Shown here: positions 54,306 to 63,815 of the stretch, in pieces | Position numbering within the stretch: the stretch's first letter is position 1 | Layout of the letters: every line of letters starts with the position of its first letter | Assembly (NCBI GenBank): GCA_041725895.1 | Contig: JBGRQA010000007.1 | Coordinates: 124,001 to 188,000 of the forward strand | Origin: JBGRQA01 sp041725895 | GTDB taxonomy: Bacteria; Bacteroidota; Bacteroidia; Bacteroidales; Marinifilaceae | Reading direction: 5' to 3' | DNA length: 64,000 nt | Translations under genes and position numbers: made by a program | Notes under the pieces: generated by a model | What the model was told of the DNA's origin: nothing | Database searches by the model: none | Seen by the model: the letters and a program-made list of their open reading frames with translations, nothing else

Positions 54306-54317
54306 AATTACAGCACT

Positions 54318-54698
54318 ATGGAATTTAATCTGAAAGAAGGATTGGTTTTCACTCAAGAAATTGAAGTTACTGAAAAAGACACTGCAAAATCCCACGGTTC
54401 GGGAAATCTGGATGTTTTTGCAACTCCTGCCATGATTGCATTGATGGAGAATACCGCCGTTAAATGTATCGATGCAGACTTAAAGGAAGGTTTTGATACT
54501 GTCGGTATCGAAATCAACGCCAAACACATTAAAGCAACCAAAGTAGGTGGTAAAGTAAGCTGTACTGCCAAGTTGGTTACTGTTGACGGAAAGAAACTTG
54601 CTTTCGAAATTGAGGCGAAAGATCAGGATGGTCCTATCGGAACTGCAAGCCATAAAAGATATATTATCGAACCGGAAAAGTTCATGAGCAGAATATAG
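54318..54698 (+). CDS. FlK-like hot-dog thioesterase
   Basis: 126 residues. Hot-dog fold pattern with SHGSGNLDVFATPAMIALME, NTAVKCIDADLKEGFDTVG, KHIKATKVGGKVSCTAKL and GTASHKRYII. Known of the family: fluoroacetyl-CoA-thioesterase-like proteins hydrolyse short acyl-CoAs; the physiological substrate is usually unknown. Follows prfC by 60 bp, with its own terminator at 54722. Confidence 0.87.
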   Translation: MEFNLKEGLVFTQEIEVTEKDTAKSHGSGNLDVFATPAMIALMENTAVKCIDADLKEGFDTVGIEINAKHIKATKVGGKVSCTAKLVTVDGKKLAFEIEAKDQDGPIGTASHKRYIIEPEKFMSRI

Positions 54699-54721
54699 GC
54701 TTCGTTACAGAATATAAAATC

Positions 54722-54756
54722 AAATGCCATGTTCATTCGAGCATGGCATTTATTTT
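54722..54756 (+). terminator. Terminator
   Basis: ATGCCATG-ttcattcgag-CATGGCAT followed by TTATTTT, 24 bp after the thioesterase stop. Confidence 0.8.
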
Positions 54757-54933
54757 AGATTCTATTTCAGTTGGAAAATACATCCGATGCGATATTATCT
54801 TAAGGCTCATCCCTACACGGATACCCCACCTATATTACCGATCCCAATCCGGAAATACAATCATCATATCTTTGAACTTATTATTTCCCCGATAAAAATC
54901 CTGTAAAACCTTTCTTTAAGATATCTGCTAACT

Positions 54934-56004
54934 TTAATTGTTCAGATGCATTCCCTGTTTGGTTCCAAAGACTTTCTCCAGGTTCAAATTGGTTAGCTCA
55001 TTGGAAACGATAATCAGGTAATCCTGTTCCTCGATTTTAACGTCGGAGGCGGGATTTTTCAATAGTTCACGCTGTCCGTTCTGACATTTCACAATTCCGA
55101 GCAAAACGCTATTGTAATCCTTTTTCAGGGCCACAAAAGCATCAATGTAATCAACATCCAAAAAGGGATTTTGAGCGTTCACATGATACTCCTGGATATC
55201 GTAATCGTCCTTGTGTTTGGAGGTCATGATCAAATCTTCAGTCAAATTGGCTACATCCGGCTCAAAAACAAAACTGGCAATTAAACTGGAAGAGATATCG
55301 TTTTTGAAAACTGCATGCTTCACCCCAATACTTTCAAAGGTCTCCTTCAATTCCGGCTGATCAAGGGATACAACAAATTTAAGGTCCTCATACTTCTTCT
55401 TCAAATTCAATATAAAAACCAGTGTTTCCGTGTCATTTGGCAAATTCACAAAAACACTGATGGAAGATCCAATGTTCAATTTCTCATAGGCCTCATAGTT
55501 GTCGTAACTGGAAAGCATGCAAAACACATTGTCCTCCGGAAAAAACTCTTTCACCTGATCCAGATCTTCCCGGTTGTTGGTTACCACAGCGACTTTAACA
55601 TTGGCTGAAACAATCTGCTTTACAACCAATCGGGCAAAATTATCCCATCCAATAATCACAGCGTGACGGCTAAAATCGGTACCAAATGCTCCTTCCTTTT
55701 GCTTTTTCATATAATTTCGAATAAAATTAGACAAAACCCCCAGGAGATAACCAAGAAGTCCCAGGCTTCCCAAAATAATAACCAAGCTCAAAAACTTCCC
55801 CTGGTCAGTTACCGGAAAAGAATCTCCGTAACCAACAGTGGTAAGGGTAACCACCGAATACCAAAGTGCATCTCCAATGGTTTTTATACTTGCATCGGGG
55901 TGATGCTTCTCTATATTGGTAAGGGCTACCAACAGAAGAAAGTAAACCACAAGAGCAATCCCTACCAATATTCTTCCTTTGAGCTTAATTTTCATAAAAT
56001 CCAA
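54934..56004 (-). CDS. Two-TM potassium channel with RCK (TrkA-N) domains
   Basis: 356 residues. TM1 about 11-29, pore helix and selectivity filter TTVGYGDSFP (TVGYGD at 56-61), TM2 about 72-93. A Rossmann RCK domain follows (HAVIIGWDNFARLVVKQI, though the GxGxxG is degenerate), then a TrkA-C-like end (ILLGIVKCQNG... DYLIIVSN). MthK-type K+ channel, inner membrane, gated by a cytosolic ligand. It starts 74 bp after the rhomboid stop and may be the last gene of the pspA-polyamine run. Confidence 0.9.
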   Translation of the reverse strand: MDFMKIKLKGRILVGIALVVYFLLLVALTNIEKHHPDASIKTIGDALWYSVVTLTTVGYGDSFPVTDQGKFLSLVIILGSLGLLGYLLGVLSNFIRNYMKKQKEGAFGTDFSRHAVIIGWDNFARLVVKQIVSANVKVAVVTNNREDLDQVKEFFPEDNVFCMLSSYDNYEAYEKLNIGSSISVFVNLPNDTETLVFILNLKKKYEDLKFVVSLDQPELKETFESIGVKHAVFKNDISSSLIASFVFEPDVANLTEDLIMTSKHKDDYDIQEYHVNAQNPFLDVDYIDAFVALKKDYNSVLLGIVKCQNGQRELLKNPASDVKIEEQDYLIIVSNELTNLNLEKVFGTKQGMHLNN

Positions 56005-56078
56005 TTTTAAATGTCGCTACTGCTAAGAAACAAAATTTTAAGATCTACTCCTGCCTAATGATGTAACCCATTTCAAAT

Positions 56079-56648
56079 TCAGACTCTTCTTCGCTTTTGA
56101 GCAGGCGCTCCCTTCCTCATCTGAATAGCGATAAAAACACCTGCAATAACCCCCATCAAATGGCCTTCCCAACTTACGTAAGGATTAACAGGCAATACAC
56201 CCCAAACCATCCCTCCATAAAGAAAAATCACAAGCAGGGCCACCAACAGATCCAGGAATCGCCGGGCCATGATCCCCATTGCCACAAGGAATGCAGCCTC
56301 AGCATAGATCAGACCACTGGCCCCAATATGAAAGGCCGAACGACCAAATACCCACACCAACAATCCCCCTAAAAGCACAAAACCTGTCATCAATCCATAG
56401 GTTCTCTTGCCATAAGCTGCAAAAAGCAACCAGGTGAGAACAACCAAAGGAATGGAATTGGAAATCAAATGCCCCATGCTACCATGCAGGAAGGGATGCA
56501 GGGGAATTCCAATCAATCCGCTCAGTGTTCGCGGATAAATCCCAAAAGAGGCCAAATTCCATGGCAAAAGCAGATCTGCAAAAAACACTCCCCACAATAC
56601 CAGTAACAGGATTAGGATGGATCGAAAAGATTCTGCGGTCTGTTTCAT
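56079..56648 (-). CDS. Rhomboid intramembrane serine protease
   Basis: 189 residues, six membrane helices. Nucleophile Ser111 in HIGASGLIYA, base His163 in WEGHLMGVIAG; the HGSMGHLISN motif (about 55-64) is typical of helix 2. Ends basic (KRRRV). Cleaves membrane-protein substrates within the bilayer. The ATG overlaps the stop of speD by 4 nt, so the two are translationally coupled. Confidence 0.92.
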   Translation of the reverse strand: MKQTAESFRSILILLLVLWGVFFADLLLPWNLASFGIYPRTLSGLIGIPLHPFLHGSMGHLISNSIPLVVLTWLLFAAYGKRTYGLMTGFVLLGGLLVWVFGRSAFHIGASGLIYAEAAFLVAMGIMARRFLDLLVALLVIFLYGGMVWGVLPVNPYVSWEGHLMGVIAGVFIAIQMRKGAPAQKRRRV

Positions 56649-56971
56649 AGGATCTCATTTTGCTGCTTCCACTGCTCCAAAAGTTCAACGAAAGCTTCAT
56701 TTTTCTTCGGATTACAGCTACTCAACTCCAGGTAGGTGGCATCATCCTCAGGAAAGGTATGAATAGCCAAATGACTTTCGGCAAGCAACCAAACACAGGT
56801 ATATCCCTGCTCCGGAAAATGATGTTCCACATAATTCAGGACTTTATAGTTCGCTTTTTTGAGCAAAGCATCCATATCCCGAAACAATCTCCCGGGATCG
56901 GTTTCCTTAATCCAGCCCTTGTAATTCTGAATCTCAGCTTTTACATATTTATAGTTCTCAATTTCTGACAT
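56645..56971 (-). CDS. speD: S-adenosylmethionine decarboxylase proenzyme
   Basis: 108 residues, the short prokaryotic class. The self-cleavage site LLAESHLAIHTFPE has Ser66 (pyruvoyl precursor), His71 and, 15 residues on, Cys86 in ELSSCNPKK, the same spacing as in characterised short SpeD enzymes. Supplies decarboxylated SAM for aminopropyl transfer. Eight bases after the spermidine synthase-like gene and overlapping the rhomboid gene, so one operon. Confidence 0.9.
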   Translation of the reverse strand: MSEIENYKYVKAEIQNYKGWIKETDPGRLFRDMDALLKKANYKVLNYVEHHFPEQGYTCVWLLAESHLAIHTFPEDDATYLELSSCNPKKNEAFVELLEQWKQQNEIL

Positions 56972-56979
56972 ATCTTCTA

Positions 56980-58533
56980 CTAGTATAGATCCCAGTTTCC
57001 CTTGAGGTAGTAATGGTACAGCACGGGATCGTGTATTTTATTAATTTCCACCAACTGGTGATCCGGTGAAAAAATATCCTTACCAAACGAGGTCATCAGC
57101 ATCATGGCCTCGTTGTTCAGCCAATCGGTTTGAATATCCTTAAACTCCAGGGCCTGCATCCTTTCCTTAAGATCGATATCCTGTGAGATTTTTTGACCCA
57201 ACACCCATCCCCATTCTCCCAGGGTAAGCACCTGGTTGTGCATAGGTACTACATTGAAACCAGCCGATTCCATGGTTCGGTTAATGCATTGAAAAGCACG
57301 AGTGGCATAGTAGGGACTTCCGGCCTGGGTAACCAAAACGCCGCCAGGACGCAAATGGCGATGGCACAATTTGTAGAATTCAACGGAATACAAGCGCCCT
57401 AGTTCCACAGTGCGAGGATCGGGCAAATCAATGATGATCACATCGAAATACTCGTTCATTTCGCGCATGTAGGTATAGCCATCCTGATTCTTGACTTCTA
57501 CCTTAGGATCGCTAAAGGAATACTTATTGAGTTGGTTCAAAACCGGATGCTCCTTAGCCAGTCGGGTCATTACCGGATCCAAATCGATTACGGTAATCCT
57601 ACTCACCGAAGGGTATTTTAACACTTCACGAGCGGCGCAACCATCTCCTCCACCCAAAATCAACACCTTTTCGGGGTGATTCACCAATTTCATGGCCGGA
57701 TGAACGATGGGTTCGTGATACATGATTTCGTCCACCGTACTCAATTGCTGGTGCCCATTGATGAACAACCAGTAATGCTCTTTCCATTGAGTGAGCACAA
57801 TCTTTTGGTACTTACTCTGTTCGGAATAGATTACCTTATCCTGGTATTTCTTCTGCTCTCCGTGCAGAATAATGGGTTTGGCTACAAAGAATCCGGCGAT
57901 CAGAAACAAAGCAACCACCGGAGCTAAAATTGGCAAAAATTTACTTTTACCCCGATGCAAATCCTTATACACAAAAAACAGCAGCACAAGGGCTACTGAA
58001 AAATTCACAAGTCCCAGAATAAAAGGGGTGTAGGTTAATCCTAAAATAGGCAATCCTACAAAGGCAAAAAACAAACCGCCCACCAAGCTACCGTAGTAAT
58101 CGTTCTCCATTACCGAGGAGATATTGATTCGCAGGGCTTCAAATTCATTATTTACCCGAATTACCAAGGGGATTTCCATTCCAATCATAAGCCCGATGAG
58201 AATACTCATAGAGTAAATGATCAGTCCGGAATACACCGTGTAAGCCGCTGCTGTATAGGCTAGCAAAGAGGAGTAGGAAACAAAAACGGACAGAAGGAAT
58301 TCAATCAGAATAAAGGCAACAATCAAATCCTTCTTGAAGATCTTACTAATTCTACTTCCCAGCCCCATGGAGAAAAGCATAATAGACACAATCATGGCCC
58401 ATTGAAACACGGAATCCCCTAAGAAATAGGTTGCCAGGGTAGAAAGAATGTATTCGGCCACAATACCGGAAACACCGGTAGCAAAAATGGCCAATTTAAG
58501 AGTATTGGATTTCAAATTAATTGATCCGGACAT
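56980..58533 (-). CDS. Membrane-bound spermidine synthase-like aminopropyltransferase
   Basis: 517 residues from the ATG at 58533, chosen because the frame upstream to 58698 is low-quality sequence and SGSINLKSNTLKLAIFATGV is a typical membrane start. Residues about 10-220 form seven or so membrane helices. The cytosolic C-terminal part is a spermidine synthase domain (LILGGGDGCAAREVLKY; TVIDLDPVM; IIIDLPDPRTVELGRLYS). Known of the family: SpeE fusions with membrane helices accompany speD in many bacteria. Partner of speD downstream. Confidence 0.87.
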   Translation of the reverse strand: MSGSINLKSNTLKLAIFATGVSGIVAEYILSTLATYFLGDSVFQWAMIVSIMLFSMGLGSRISKIFKKDLIVAFILIEFLLSVFVSYSSLLAYTAAAYTVYSGLIIYSMSILIGLMIGMEIPLVIRVNNEFEALRINISSVMENDYYGSLVGGLFFAFVGLPILGLTYTPFILGLVNFSVALVLLFFVYKDLHRGKSKFLPILAPVVALFLIAGFFVAKPIILHGEQKKYQDKVIYSEQSKYQKIVLTQWKEHYWLFINGHQQLSTVDEIMYHEPIVHPAMKLVNHPEKVLILGGGDGCAAREVLKYPSVSRITVIDLDPVMTRLAKEHPVLNQLNKYSFSDPKVEVKNQDGYTYMREMNEYFDVIIIDLPDPRTVELGRLYSVEFYKLCHRHLRPGGVLVTQAGSPYYATRAFQCINRTMESAGFNVVPMHNQVLTLGEWGWVLGQKISQDIDLKERMQALEFKDIQTDWLNNEAMMLMTSFGKDIFSPDHQLVEINKIHDPVLYHYYLKGNWDLY

Positions 58534-58829
58534 AGCTTCTATAGTTCTTACCGATTGCCTCCTTACTTGAAAAACAATCGGTAAAGGTTGTAATGAACCA
58601 CCATTGGGAGCATTTATTATTGCAAATAGCAGTATTATAAGAATCACTAAGTTGTCCCTAAATGATCCTGTTGTCATTCTGAACTTGTTTGTTTTCAACT
58701 AGCTCGAAAACTCGTTTCAGAATCTTTTAATCATTGATTATGAGATCCTGATCCCGATAATTATCGGGACAGGATGACGCTAAATATGGAAAATCAACAC
58801 TTTAGGTCACCTCTCATTTTCACCCAGGT
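58534..58829. repeat. Spacer with a REP-like palindrome
   Basis: ATCCTG-ATCCCGATAA / TTATCGGGACAGGAT (58745-58775) is an almost perfect 15-bp inverted repeat with a one-base bulge. The CCCGAT/ATCGGG core also occurs in the attC-like spacers. Nothing else is recognised between the DUF350 and spermidine synthase genes. Confidence 0.6.
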
Positions 58830-59708
58830 CTACAAAACCCAGGTGATCAATACGGAACCTCCGATATAGGCAAATGCTTCAATCAAGGCAGCTCCAACAT
58901 TGGGCTTGTCCTGACGGGCAATCTCATCGCTCAGGCTTTGACCGGGCAACAAAATTTTATCGGCCAACCATCGCACTACAGGCAGGAATACGATACCAAG
59001 CAACACTTCGGTTCCCACTTCGTAGAAGCTCTCGCCCCAGGAGAAGAAATCGCCTGCCAAACCGAAACGAATCAGGTTGGCCAATGCAATCATGGCACCT
59101 CCAAAGGCTATTCCGGCAGCCACATTATCCTTTTCAATCTGATCGTGCAGATCGTAGTTGGTAATCTTATCGTACACCCAGGCCAATAACATCATGGCCA
59201 CCTGACCAACAGCCCAGAAAACCACCGAGGTAAGCAATCCGAAAGCAACATTTCCGCTCTCCCCCGAAATTGCCCCGAAGATGATCAAACCGGAAGCAAC
59301 GGAATTGGCGGCTTCAATGGCACCGGTACCGGCATTACGGTCTTCGATAATCTCCTTGCGAACACTGAATTTTCGCAGGATGAAACGGTCATTGATTACT
59401 GTACTCAGATTGAGCAGCAGAATGCCCAACAAACCATAGATACCCAGATCCATCAAATCGATCCAGAAACCATAGCTGGAGCCCACAATAGCACTTCCCA
59501 ACACTATGATCAAGCCCACCAGGTATCCGGTGTGAGAAAGGGAAAATGCGAAGTTGTCCTTCTCCACCAACTCATCCTTTACACTAATACTGGGGTTAAA
59601 CAATTGATAAATTAATTTTCCCAGGTAAAAAATCAGGAAGGCGGCCATCAGGTAACCTACCGTTTCAACGAAATGAAGAATCCTGGGATTATCTAAAATA
59701 AAGTCCAT
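58830..59708 (-). CDS. DUF350 family membrane protein
   Basis: 292 residues with about eight membrane helices arranged as repeated DUF350 units (EAANSVASGLIIFGAIS and EKDNVAAGIAFGGAMIALAN are the internal signature repeats). Known of the family: YjfL/UPF0719-type inner-membrane proteins, usually next to PspA-type genes. Function unknown, probably membrane stress. Same strand as pspA and DUF4178 upstream. Confidence 0.87.
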   Translation of the reverse strand: MDFILDNPRILHFVETVGYLMAAFLIFYLGKLIYQLFNPSISVKDELVEKDNFAFSLSHTGYLVGLIIVLGSAIVGSSYGFWIDLMDLGIYGLLGILLLNLSTVINDRFILRKFSVRKEIIEDRNAGTGAIEAANSVASGLIIFGAISGESGNVAFGLLTSVVFWAVGQVAMMLLAWVYDKITNYDLHDQIEKDNVAAGIAFGGAMIALANLIRFGLAGDFFSWGESFYEVGTEVLLGIVFLPVVRWLADKILLPGQSLSDEIARQDKPNVGAALIEAFAYIGGSVLITWVL

Positions 59709-59784
59709 AATAACAATTTATTTGTGTAATACCATTTATGAAAACTAAATAACAAACAGGTATTATGCCGATGAATCTTTTAAA

Positions 59785-59814
59785 AATCATAGCGAACGAA
59801 GTGAAGCTATGATT
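59785..59814 (-). other. Intercistronic hairpin
   Basis: AATCATAGC and GCTATGATT form a 9-bp stem with a 12-nt loop between the lipoprotein and DUF350 genes. It may tune expression within the operon; there is no T-run on the - strand. Confidence 0.45.
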
Positions 59815-59843
59815 CATTAAAAAATTCAATCGGTATGAATGAA

Positions 59844-60671
59844 TTATTTTCCAAAACTACCGCCCCGGGAACGGAAACTACTCTTGGAGTAGCGAGAAGA
59901 AGACCGGGTTCGCTTGGTTCTTGTAAAACGACTACTCTTTCGGGTAGCAGATTTACTTTGCGACACTTTGCTTCTCACTCGTTGCTTGAAGGTACTGGGT
60001 TTCTGCGACCAGGTAGTTTTGCTTCGGGTATTATCGGAGTAACGGGAGTTGGTTCCGTACCAATGACGTCCGTCGGCTCCTCGCGGGCCATAATAGGAAC
60101 GGCCATACCCGTAATAGTTTCGGTGATAATCGTTCCAATAGCTGTAGCGAACCGGCATCATGGCCATGTTGAACATCGACGACATGAAAGCGTACTTGCC
60201 GTAAAATTCCCAGAAGGAAGAACCATTGCGCTCCCTCCACTGCCCATATTTCTCGTTCCCCACAAAGTTGGTGTACCCGGCAGGAGCTGCCTCCTTGGCT
60301 ACTTTACCATCTTTTTTGGTAACGATTTCCATCCCCAGGTGATCGATGTGCTGGTTGAAGAAACGCTCATCCACCTTTTTCCATGGGGTTGATTCCACTT
60401 CAACGGAATCCTGCAAATGGGGATTTACCTTTAGGATCTGATATTTGTGACGGTACTGGCGCAAACTTTCGTTGTAATCCATATCCTCAAGGATGATGGA
60501 ATAGTTCATCACCGCACTCATGTCCCGAATCAATTCATCCACCGGGGTTTTCTGATAACTTGTCCGCGTGGTTTGATATCGACTGGAATCTCTGGATGTT
60601 TCGGTCTTATCATCGCAAGTGAAATAGAAGAACATTGCGAGAATACACAAAACAATAATGCCATTCTTCAT
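59844..60671 (-). CDS. Lipoprotein with basic Ser/Arg-rich tail
   Basis: 275 residues. Lipobox-like FYFTCDD (Cys19) after a short hydrophobic signal. Residues about 40-160 form a charged helical domain; an aromatic Tyr-rich part follows (YWNDYHRNYYGYGRSYYGP); the last 60 residues are very basic (SATRKSSRFTRTKRTRSSSR). Not recognised beyond that. Its place in the pspA run matches small outer-envelope proteins such as YjfM in enterobacteria, by position only. Confidence 0.7.
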   Translation of the reverse strand: MKNGIIVLCILAMFFYFTCDDKTETSRDSSRYQTTRTSYQKTPVDELIRDMSAVMNYSIILEDMDYNESLRQYRHKYQILKVNPHLQDSVEVESTPWKKVDERFFNQHIDHLGMEIVTKKDGKVAKEAAPAGYTNFVGNEKYGQWRERNGSSFWEFYGKYAFMSSMFNMAMMPVRYSYWNDYHRNYYGYGRSYYGPRGADGRHWYGTNSRYSDNTRSKTTWSQKPSTFKQRVRSKVSQSKSATRKSSRFTRTKRTRSSSRYSKSSFRSRGGSFGK

Positions 60672-60833
60672 AAGATTTAGTTTTATTAGGTGAACACCCT
60701 CGTGTTTGTTTTATTCAATAGAATTATTGGGGTCTGGAGCTCCTTACTACCAGTCGCAAGTGACAAGTAACTAGTGGCAAGGTTAAAAAACTAGCAACTT
60801 GTAACTAGCTACTAACGACTAGTTACTCCCAAC

Positions 60834-61373
60834 TTAGCTACCCGGCATAATGTTGGAGATCTCAAATTCTTTTAGCATTACCCCAACAGAAGCTTCGAAT
60901 TCGGTTTCGCCCCATTGCTCAATGGTAATGATTTCCTTCCCTTCCTTGGGATAGTAGGTCCAGGAAATAAACTCTTCCCACTGTTTTCCCCCTTTGGATA
61001 CATTCCGAAAATACCCCGGGGCTTCATTCTCCTGGAAATAAGTTACGTTGTTGTAGACGATGGACTGGGGAGGTTTTTGGTTCAATCTCAATTGCTCGGC
61101 CAAATCAGTAGACAGTTCATGGATACGAATCTTCCTTGAAAGGGATATTTCCAGTTCATCGTCCTGCTCCACCGAAAGGAAAGCCGCTTCTGATTCGTTT
61201 TCCACTTTAAACTCATAGCTGAAATACTCATCCCCCCAATCGTACTCATACTCCTCCTTCACAATCCAGGTGGAGAGATCATAATCAAACACGAATCCTT
61301 TTCTCAAATCGGTCACCTTTAAATTGGTGACATCGTATTCCGGTTTTTTCTTAAAAAAATCAAATAAGCCCAT
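60834..61373 (-). CDS. DUF4178 domain protein
   Basis: 179 residues from the ATG at 61373 (MGLFDFFKKK); an upstream in-frame ATG (61457) gives a poor leader that overlaps the hairpin after pspA. DUF4178 pattern: LRKGFVFDYDLSTWIVKEEY, YEFKVENESEAAFLSVEQDD, YFQENEAPGYFRNVS. Known of the family: follows PspA/IM30-type genes and resembles YjfK in position. Cytosolic, role unknown. Directly after pspA. Confidence 0.82.
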   Translation of the reverse strand: MGLFDFFKKKPEYDVTNLKVTDLRKGFVFDYDLSTWIVKEEYEYDWGDEYFSYEFKVENESEAAFLSVEQDDELEISLSRKIRIHELSTDLAEQLRLNQKPPQSIVYNNVTYFQENEAPGYFRNVSKGGKQWEEFISWTYYPKEGKEIITIEQWGETEFEASVGVMLKEFEISNIMPGS

Positions 61374-61485
61374 TGCAATCTGTTTGTTTCCTATAGAAAT
61401 ACGCACAAAGGAGGAAACAAATCTCATCCTCCTTTTTACCAAAAAACCGGGGTGCAAAACACCCCGGCACTTATTTCGTTAATTC

Positions 61486-62184
61486 TTACATGCCCAGTTT
61501 AGCTTTCAAATCGGCCAGTGAATCCGCTCCTTTTGCTTCGGTATCGTTCAAAACCTCATCAATCTCATCATCGATGCTCTTGGTGGTGATTCCCATATCG
61601 CCGTAAGCCTCTGCCAGGGCTTCGTCCTGCGCTACCTTGTCCTTCATCTTCTCCAACATGGAGATGGTTCCTGAGCTATCGATACTACTCAAAGATTTGT
61701 TAATCTTCTTGGTGGCATCGCTGACACGAGCTCTTGCCTTTAAAGTACGTAACTCATTTTCGTAATGACTGATTTTGGATTTCAGCGCATTTACATTCTT
61801 CTCCAACTGGGTAATGTTCTCATCAAATTTCTGCACTTCAGCTTCTGATCTGGTAGCAGTTTGCAGACATTCCTCTTTTCTTCCCAAAGCTTCGGCAGCC
61901 AAACGATCGGCCTGAGCCTGATCCAACTGTCCGTTTTGCACCTTCTTCAGCAACAAAATAGCTTTCTTCTCATAATTGGCAGCCTGCTCCTTCGAAGAGG
62001 CCAATTCCCTTTTCGAACGAATAGCCAATGCTTTTACCTCTGCCAATGCTTGCAAACTATTGTCAAGATCTTTCTTCAGATCGCGAATCCCCTGCTCCGT
62101 CATCTTGATAGGATCTTCCAACTTGTCAACCAAAGAGTGTGCTTCCGATTGCCCAACCTTAAATAATCTGCTAAATATACCCAT
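61486..62184 (-). CDS. pspA: PspA/IM30 family protein
   Basis: 232 residues, almost all coiled coil. Start FSRLFKVGQSEAHSLVDKLE and DPIKMTEQGIRDLKKDL is the PspA amphipathic helix plus hairpin; the C-terminal part (ATKKINKSLSSIDSSGTISM ... DDEIDEVLN) is typical. Known of the family: ESCRT-III-like membrane-remodelling protein that stabilises stressed inner membranes. Second gene of the run, 59 bp after the YbjN-like gene. Confidence 0.93.
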   Translation of the reverse strand: MGIFSRLFKVGQSEAHSLVDKLEDPIKMTEQGIRDLKKDLDNSLQALAEVKALAIRSKRELASSKEQAANYEKKAILLLKKVQNGQLDQAQADRLAAEALGRKEECLQTATRSEAEVQKFDENITQLEKNVNALKSKISHYENELRTLKARARVSDATKKINKSLSSIDSSGTISMLEKMKDKVAQDEALAEAYGDMGITTKSIDDEIDEVLNDTEAKGADSLADLKAKLGM

Positions 62185-62243
62185 GATCTATTTTATTTAT
62201 TTTAATGTTTCTAATTTATATTATTTTTCAACGCAACAAGCAT

Positions 62244-62645
62244 CTATACTTTGGCAAAACCTATCAGCTCATTACCATATTCCGACAGCATCATCTCCAA
62301 CGAATTCAAAGATCCTTGCAGTTCGTTCCGATCCAGATTCTCCAACTGAAGCGTATCTCTAAAAACGACCTTCTTACCGTCGCCATCCAGTGCAAAGGCA
62401 CCATGGATTACCTCACGGTTCTTCTGAAGAAGATTCTTAAATACTTCGTAATTATCCTCCTTCAGTTCAAAAAGCAACAATTCAATGATTAGAATGGGAT
62501 CCTCACAATCAATAATCAGATTGTCGATTCCGGCTTCCGGGTTTTCCACAACCATCAGGGAATCCTCCTGAATCTCGGATTTCACCACATAGTTTAATTC
62601 AAACAGAAAATTCTTTACTTTATTAAAATGCTTGTCCATTACCAT
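62244..62645 (-). CDS. YbjN/type-III-chaperone-like protein
   Basis: 133 residues (ATG 62645; Met3 is an alternative). The fold pattern alternates helices and strands as in YbjN/CesT chaperones: VKNFLFELNYVVKSEIQEDS, NLIIDCEDPILIIELLLFEL, REVIHGAFALDGDGKKVVFRD, LQGSLNSLEMMLSEYG. It is the first gene of the PspA run, the place taken by yjfI in the E. coli set. Probably a small chaperone or PspA partner; inference. Confidence 0.72.
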   Translation of the reverse strand: MVMDKHFNKVKNFLFELNYVVKSEIQEDSLMVVENPEAGIDNLIIDCEDPILIIELLLFELKEDNYEVFKNLLQKNREVIHGAFALDGDGKKVVFRDTLQLENLDRNELQGSLNSLEMMLSEYGNELIGFAKV

Positions 62646-63182
62646 TTTCTTTAAGTATTAATAAGTTTACTGAATTGATTCTTTTACATCTGCGCAATCT
62701 ACCCGGATGAGGATTCGTTCTATTGAACCATATTTCAACACCAACAAAACCTGATCTCAAGTAGTACTAACAAATATATAAAATTGTTATCACTCTTACG
62801 GGAATTATTTTAAACGAATCTACTTCCTTCCCTATTGAACATCAATTCCTGATTTTAGGACCAATTTAATAGCTCCGAAGCAAATCACCAAGCTAATTCG
62901 TTTAACCACCAATTCACACCCCTTAAAGAGGAATTTTGCATGTTTTTTGAAAATTTGTCGTTTTTTTGAAGAATATCGAAAAATCTGACTTCAGCTGGTA
63001 AAAATAAACCTTTCCCCTACCACACATTACTCCAAAAAAACAAGCGCCTGTCCCTGAAATGGGATCAACCAATTTCCGGAACAGACACTATCGAAACCTG
63101 AAAAGGAACACATTAGCCCGGGAGCAAACATAGAAAAAATCCCGGACAACAGTTAACTTCCAAATCTTTACTTAGATAAGTA
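62646..63182. other. Intergenic stretch without a gene
   Basis: About 540 bp. CTGTCCCTGAAATGG pairs imperfectly with CCAATTTCCGGAACAG (63046-63084), a probable hairpin after the next gene. No promoter of the pspA run could be assigned with confidence. Confidence 0.4.
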
Positions 63183-63815
63183 CTATTCTATTGGATCGAG
63201 AACAATTCGAATTACTTCAGATTTACGACCCACTTTTATCCCTGAATACAAATAGTAAGCGTAGTATTCTCTCACTTCGGTTACTTTCGGATTGAGTCGG
63301 GGCCGGGTGTCGTTGAAGGAAGATCCCAATACTGTCGTTTCAAAATCATACTCCCCCTCATTGGTTCGACAATAAAGCTTAATCCCTTGCATCGGCTTTT
63401 TGGTAAAAGTTATGTGAGGAGTGCCAGCTACAAGTTTCCCTTTTAAATCCGGTTTTTTGTAATTGGTATTTTCCGTCCTGGTTTCATTCATCAAGCCCAG
63501 ATCCATTTTTACAGTATTAGTGGCCAATGGAATAGTATCAACAACTTTTTTATAGGTTCTCAATTTCCTATCCATTACCTCCTTAAATTCCACATACTCA
63601 GAACGTAAATTTTTAGCCGCTAGCTGAGCTTCGTTTTTCCTAATCCGTAATTCCTCCACTTTCGTCAGACCGTTGATCACATCCTCGGTTTCCGCCTGAG
63701 GGAGGACTCCGCATTCTACGTAACCGGGAGCCTTTTTATTGAAATTTTGTGATTTTTCAGAATAGCCCTCCTCGGAGGTACAAATAAAATCCATAGTAAC
63801 ATTAATCTGTGCCAT
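63183..63815 (-). CDS. Hypothetical protein, fibronectin-like end
   Basis: 210 residues, no signal peptide. An N-terminal strand-helix part with a coiled coil (LTKVEELRIRKNEAQLAAKN) precedes a strand-rich C-terminal part (GTPHITFTKKPMQGIKLYCR ... YYAYYLYSGIKVGRKSEVIR) that reads like one fibronectin-type or Ig-like domain. Seen as hypothetical proteins in Bacteroidota; function unknown. The remaining 185 bp to the window edge show no gene. Confidence 0.65.
   Translation of the reverse strand: MAQINVTMDFICTSEEGYSEKSQNFNKKAPGYVECGVLPQAETEDVINGLTKVEELRIRKNEAQLAAKNLRSEYVEFKEVMDRKLRTYKKVVDTIPLATNTVKMDLGLMNETRTENTNYKKPDLKGKLVAGTPHITFTKKPMQGIKLYCRTNEGEYDFETTVLGSSFNDTRPRLNPKVTEVREYYAYYLYSGIKVGRKSEVIRIVLDPIE

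Noticed and set aside
58534..58698. 55-residue N-terminal extension of the spermidine synthase-like protein
   Set aside because: Composition is unlike the family and ATG 58533 gives the expected start just before the first membrane helix.
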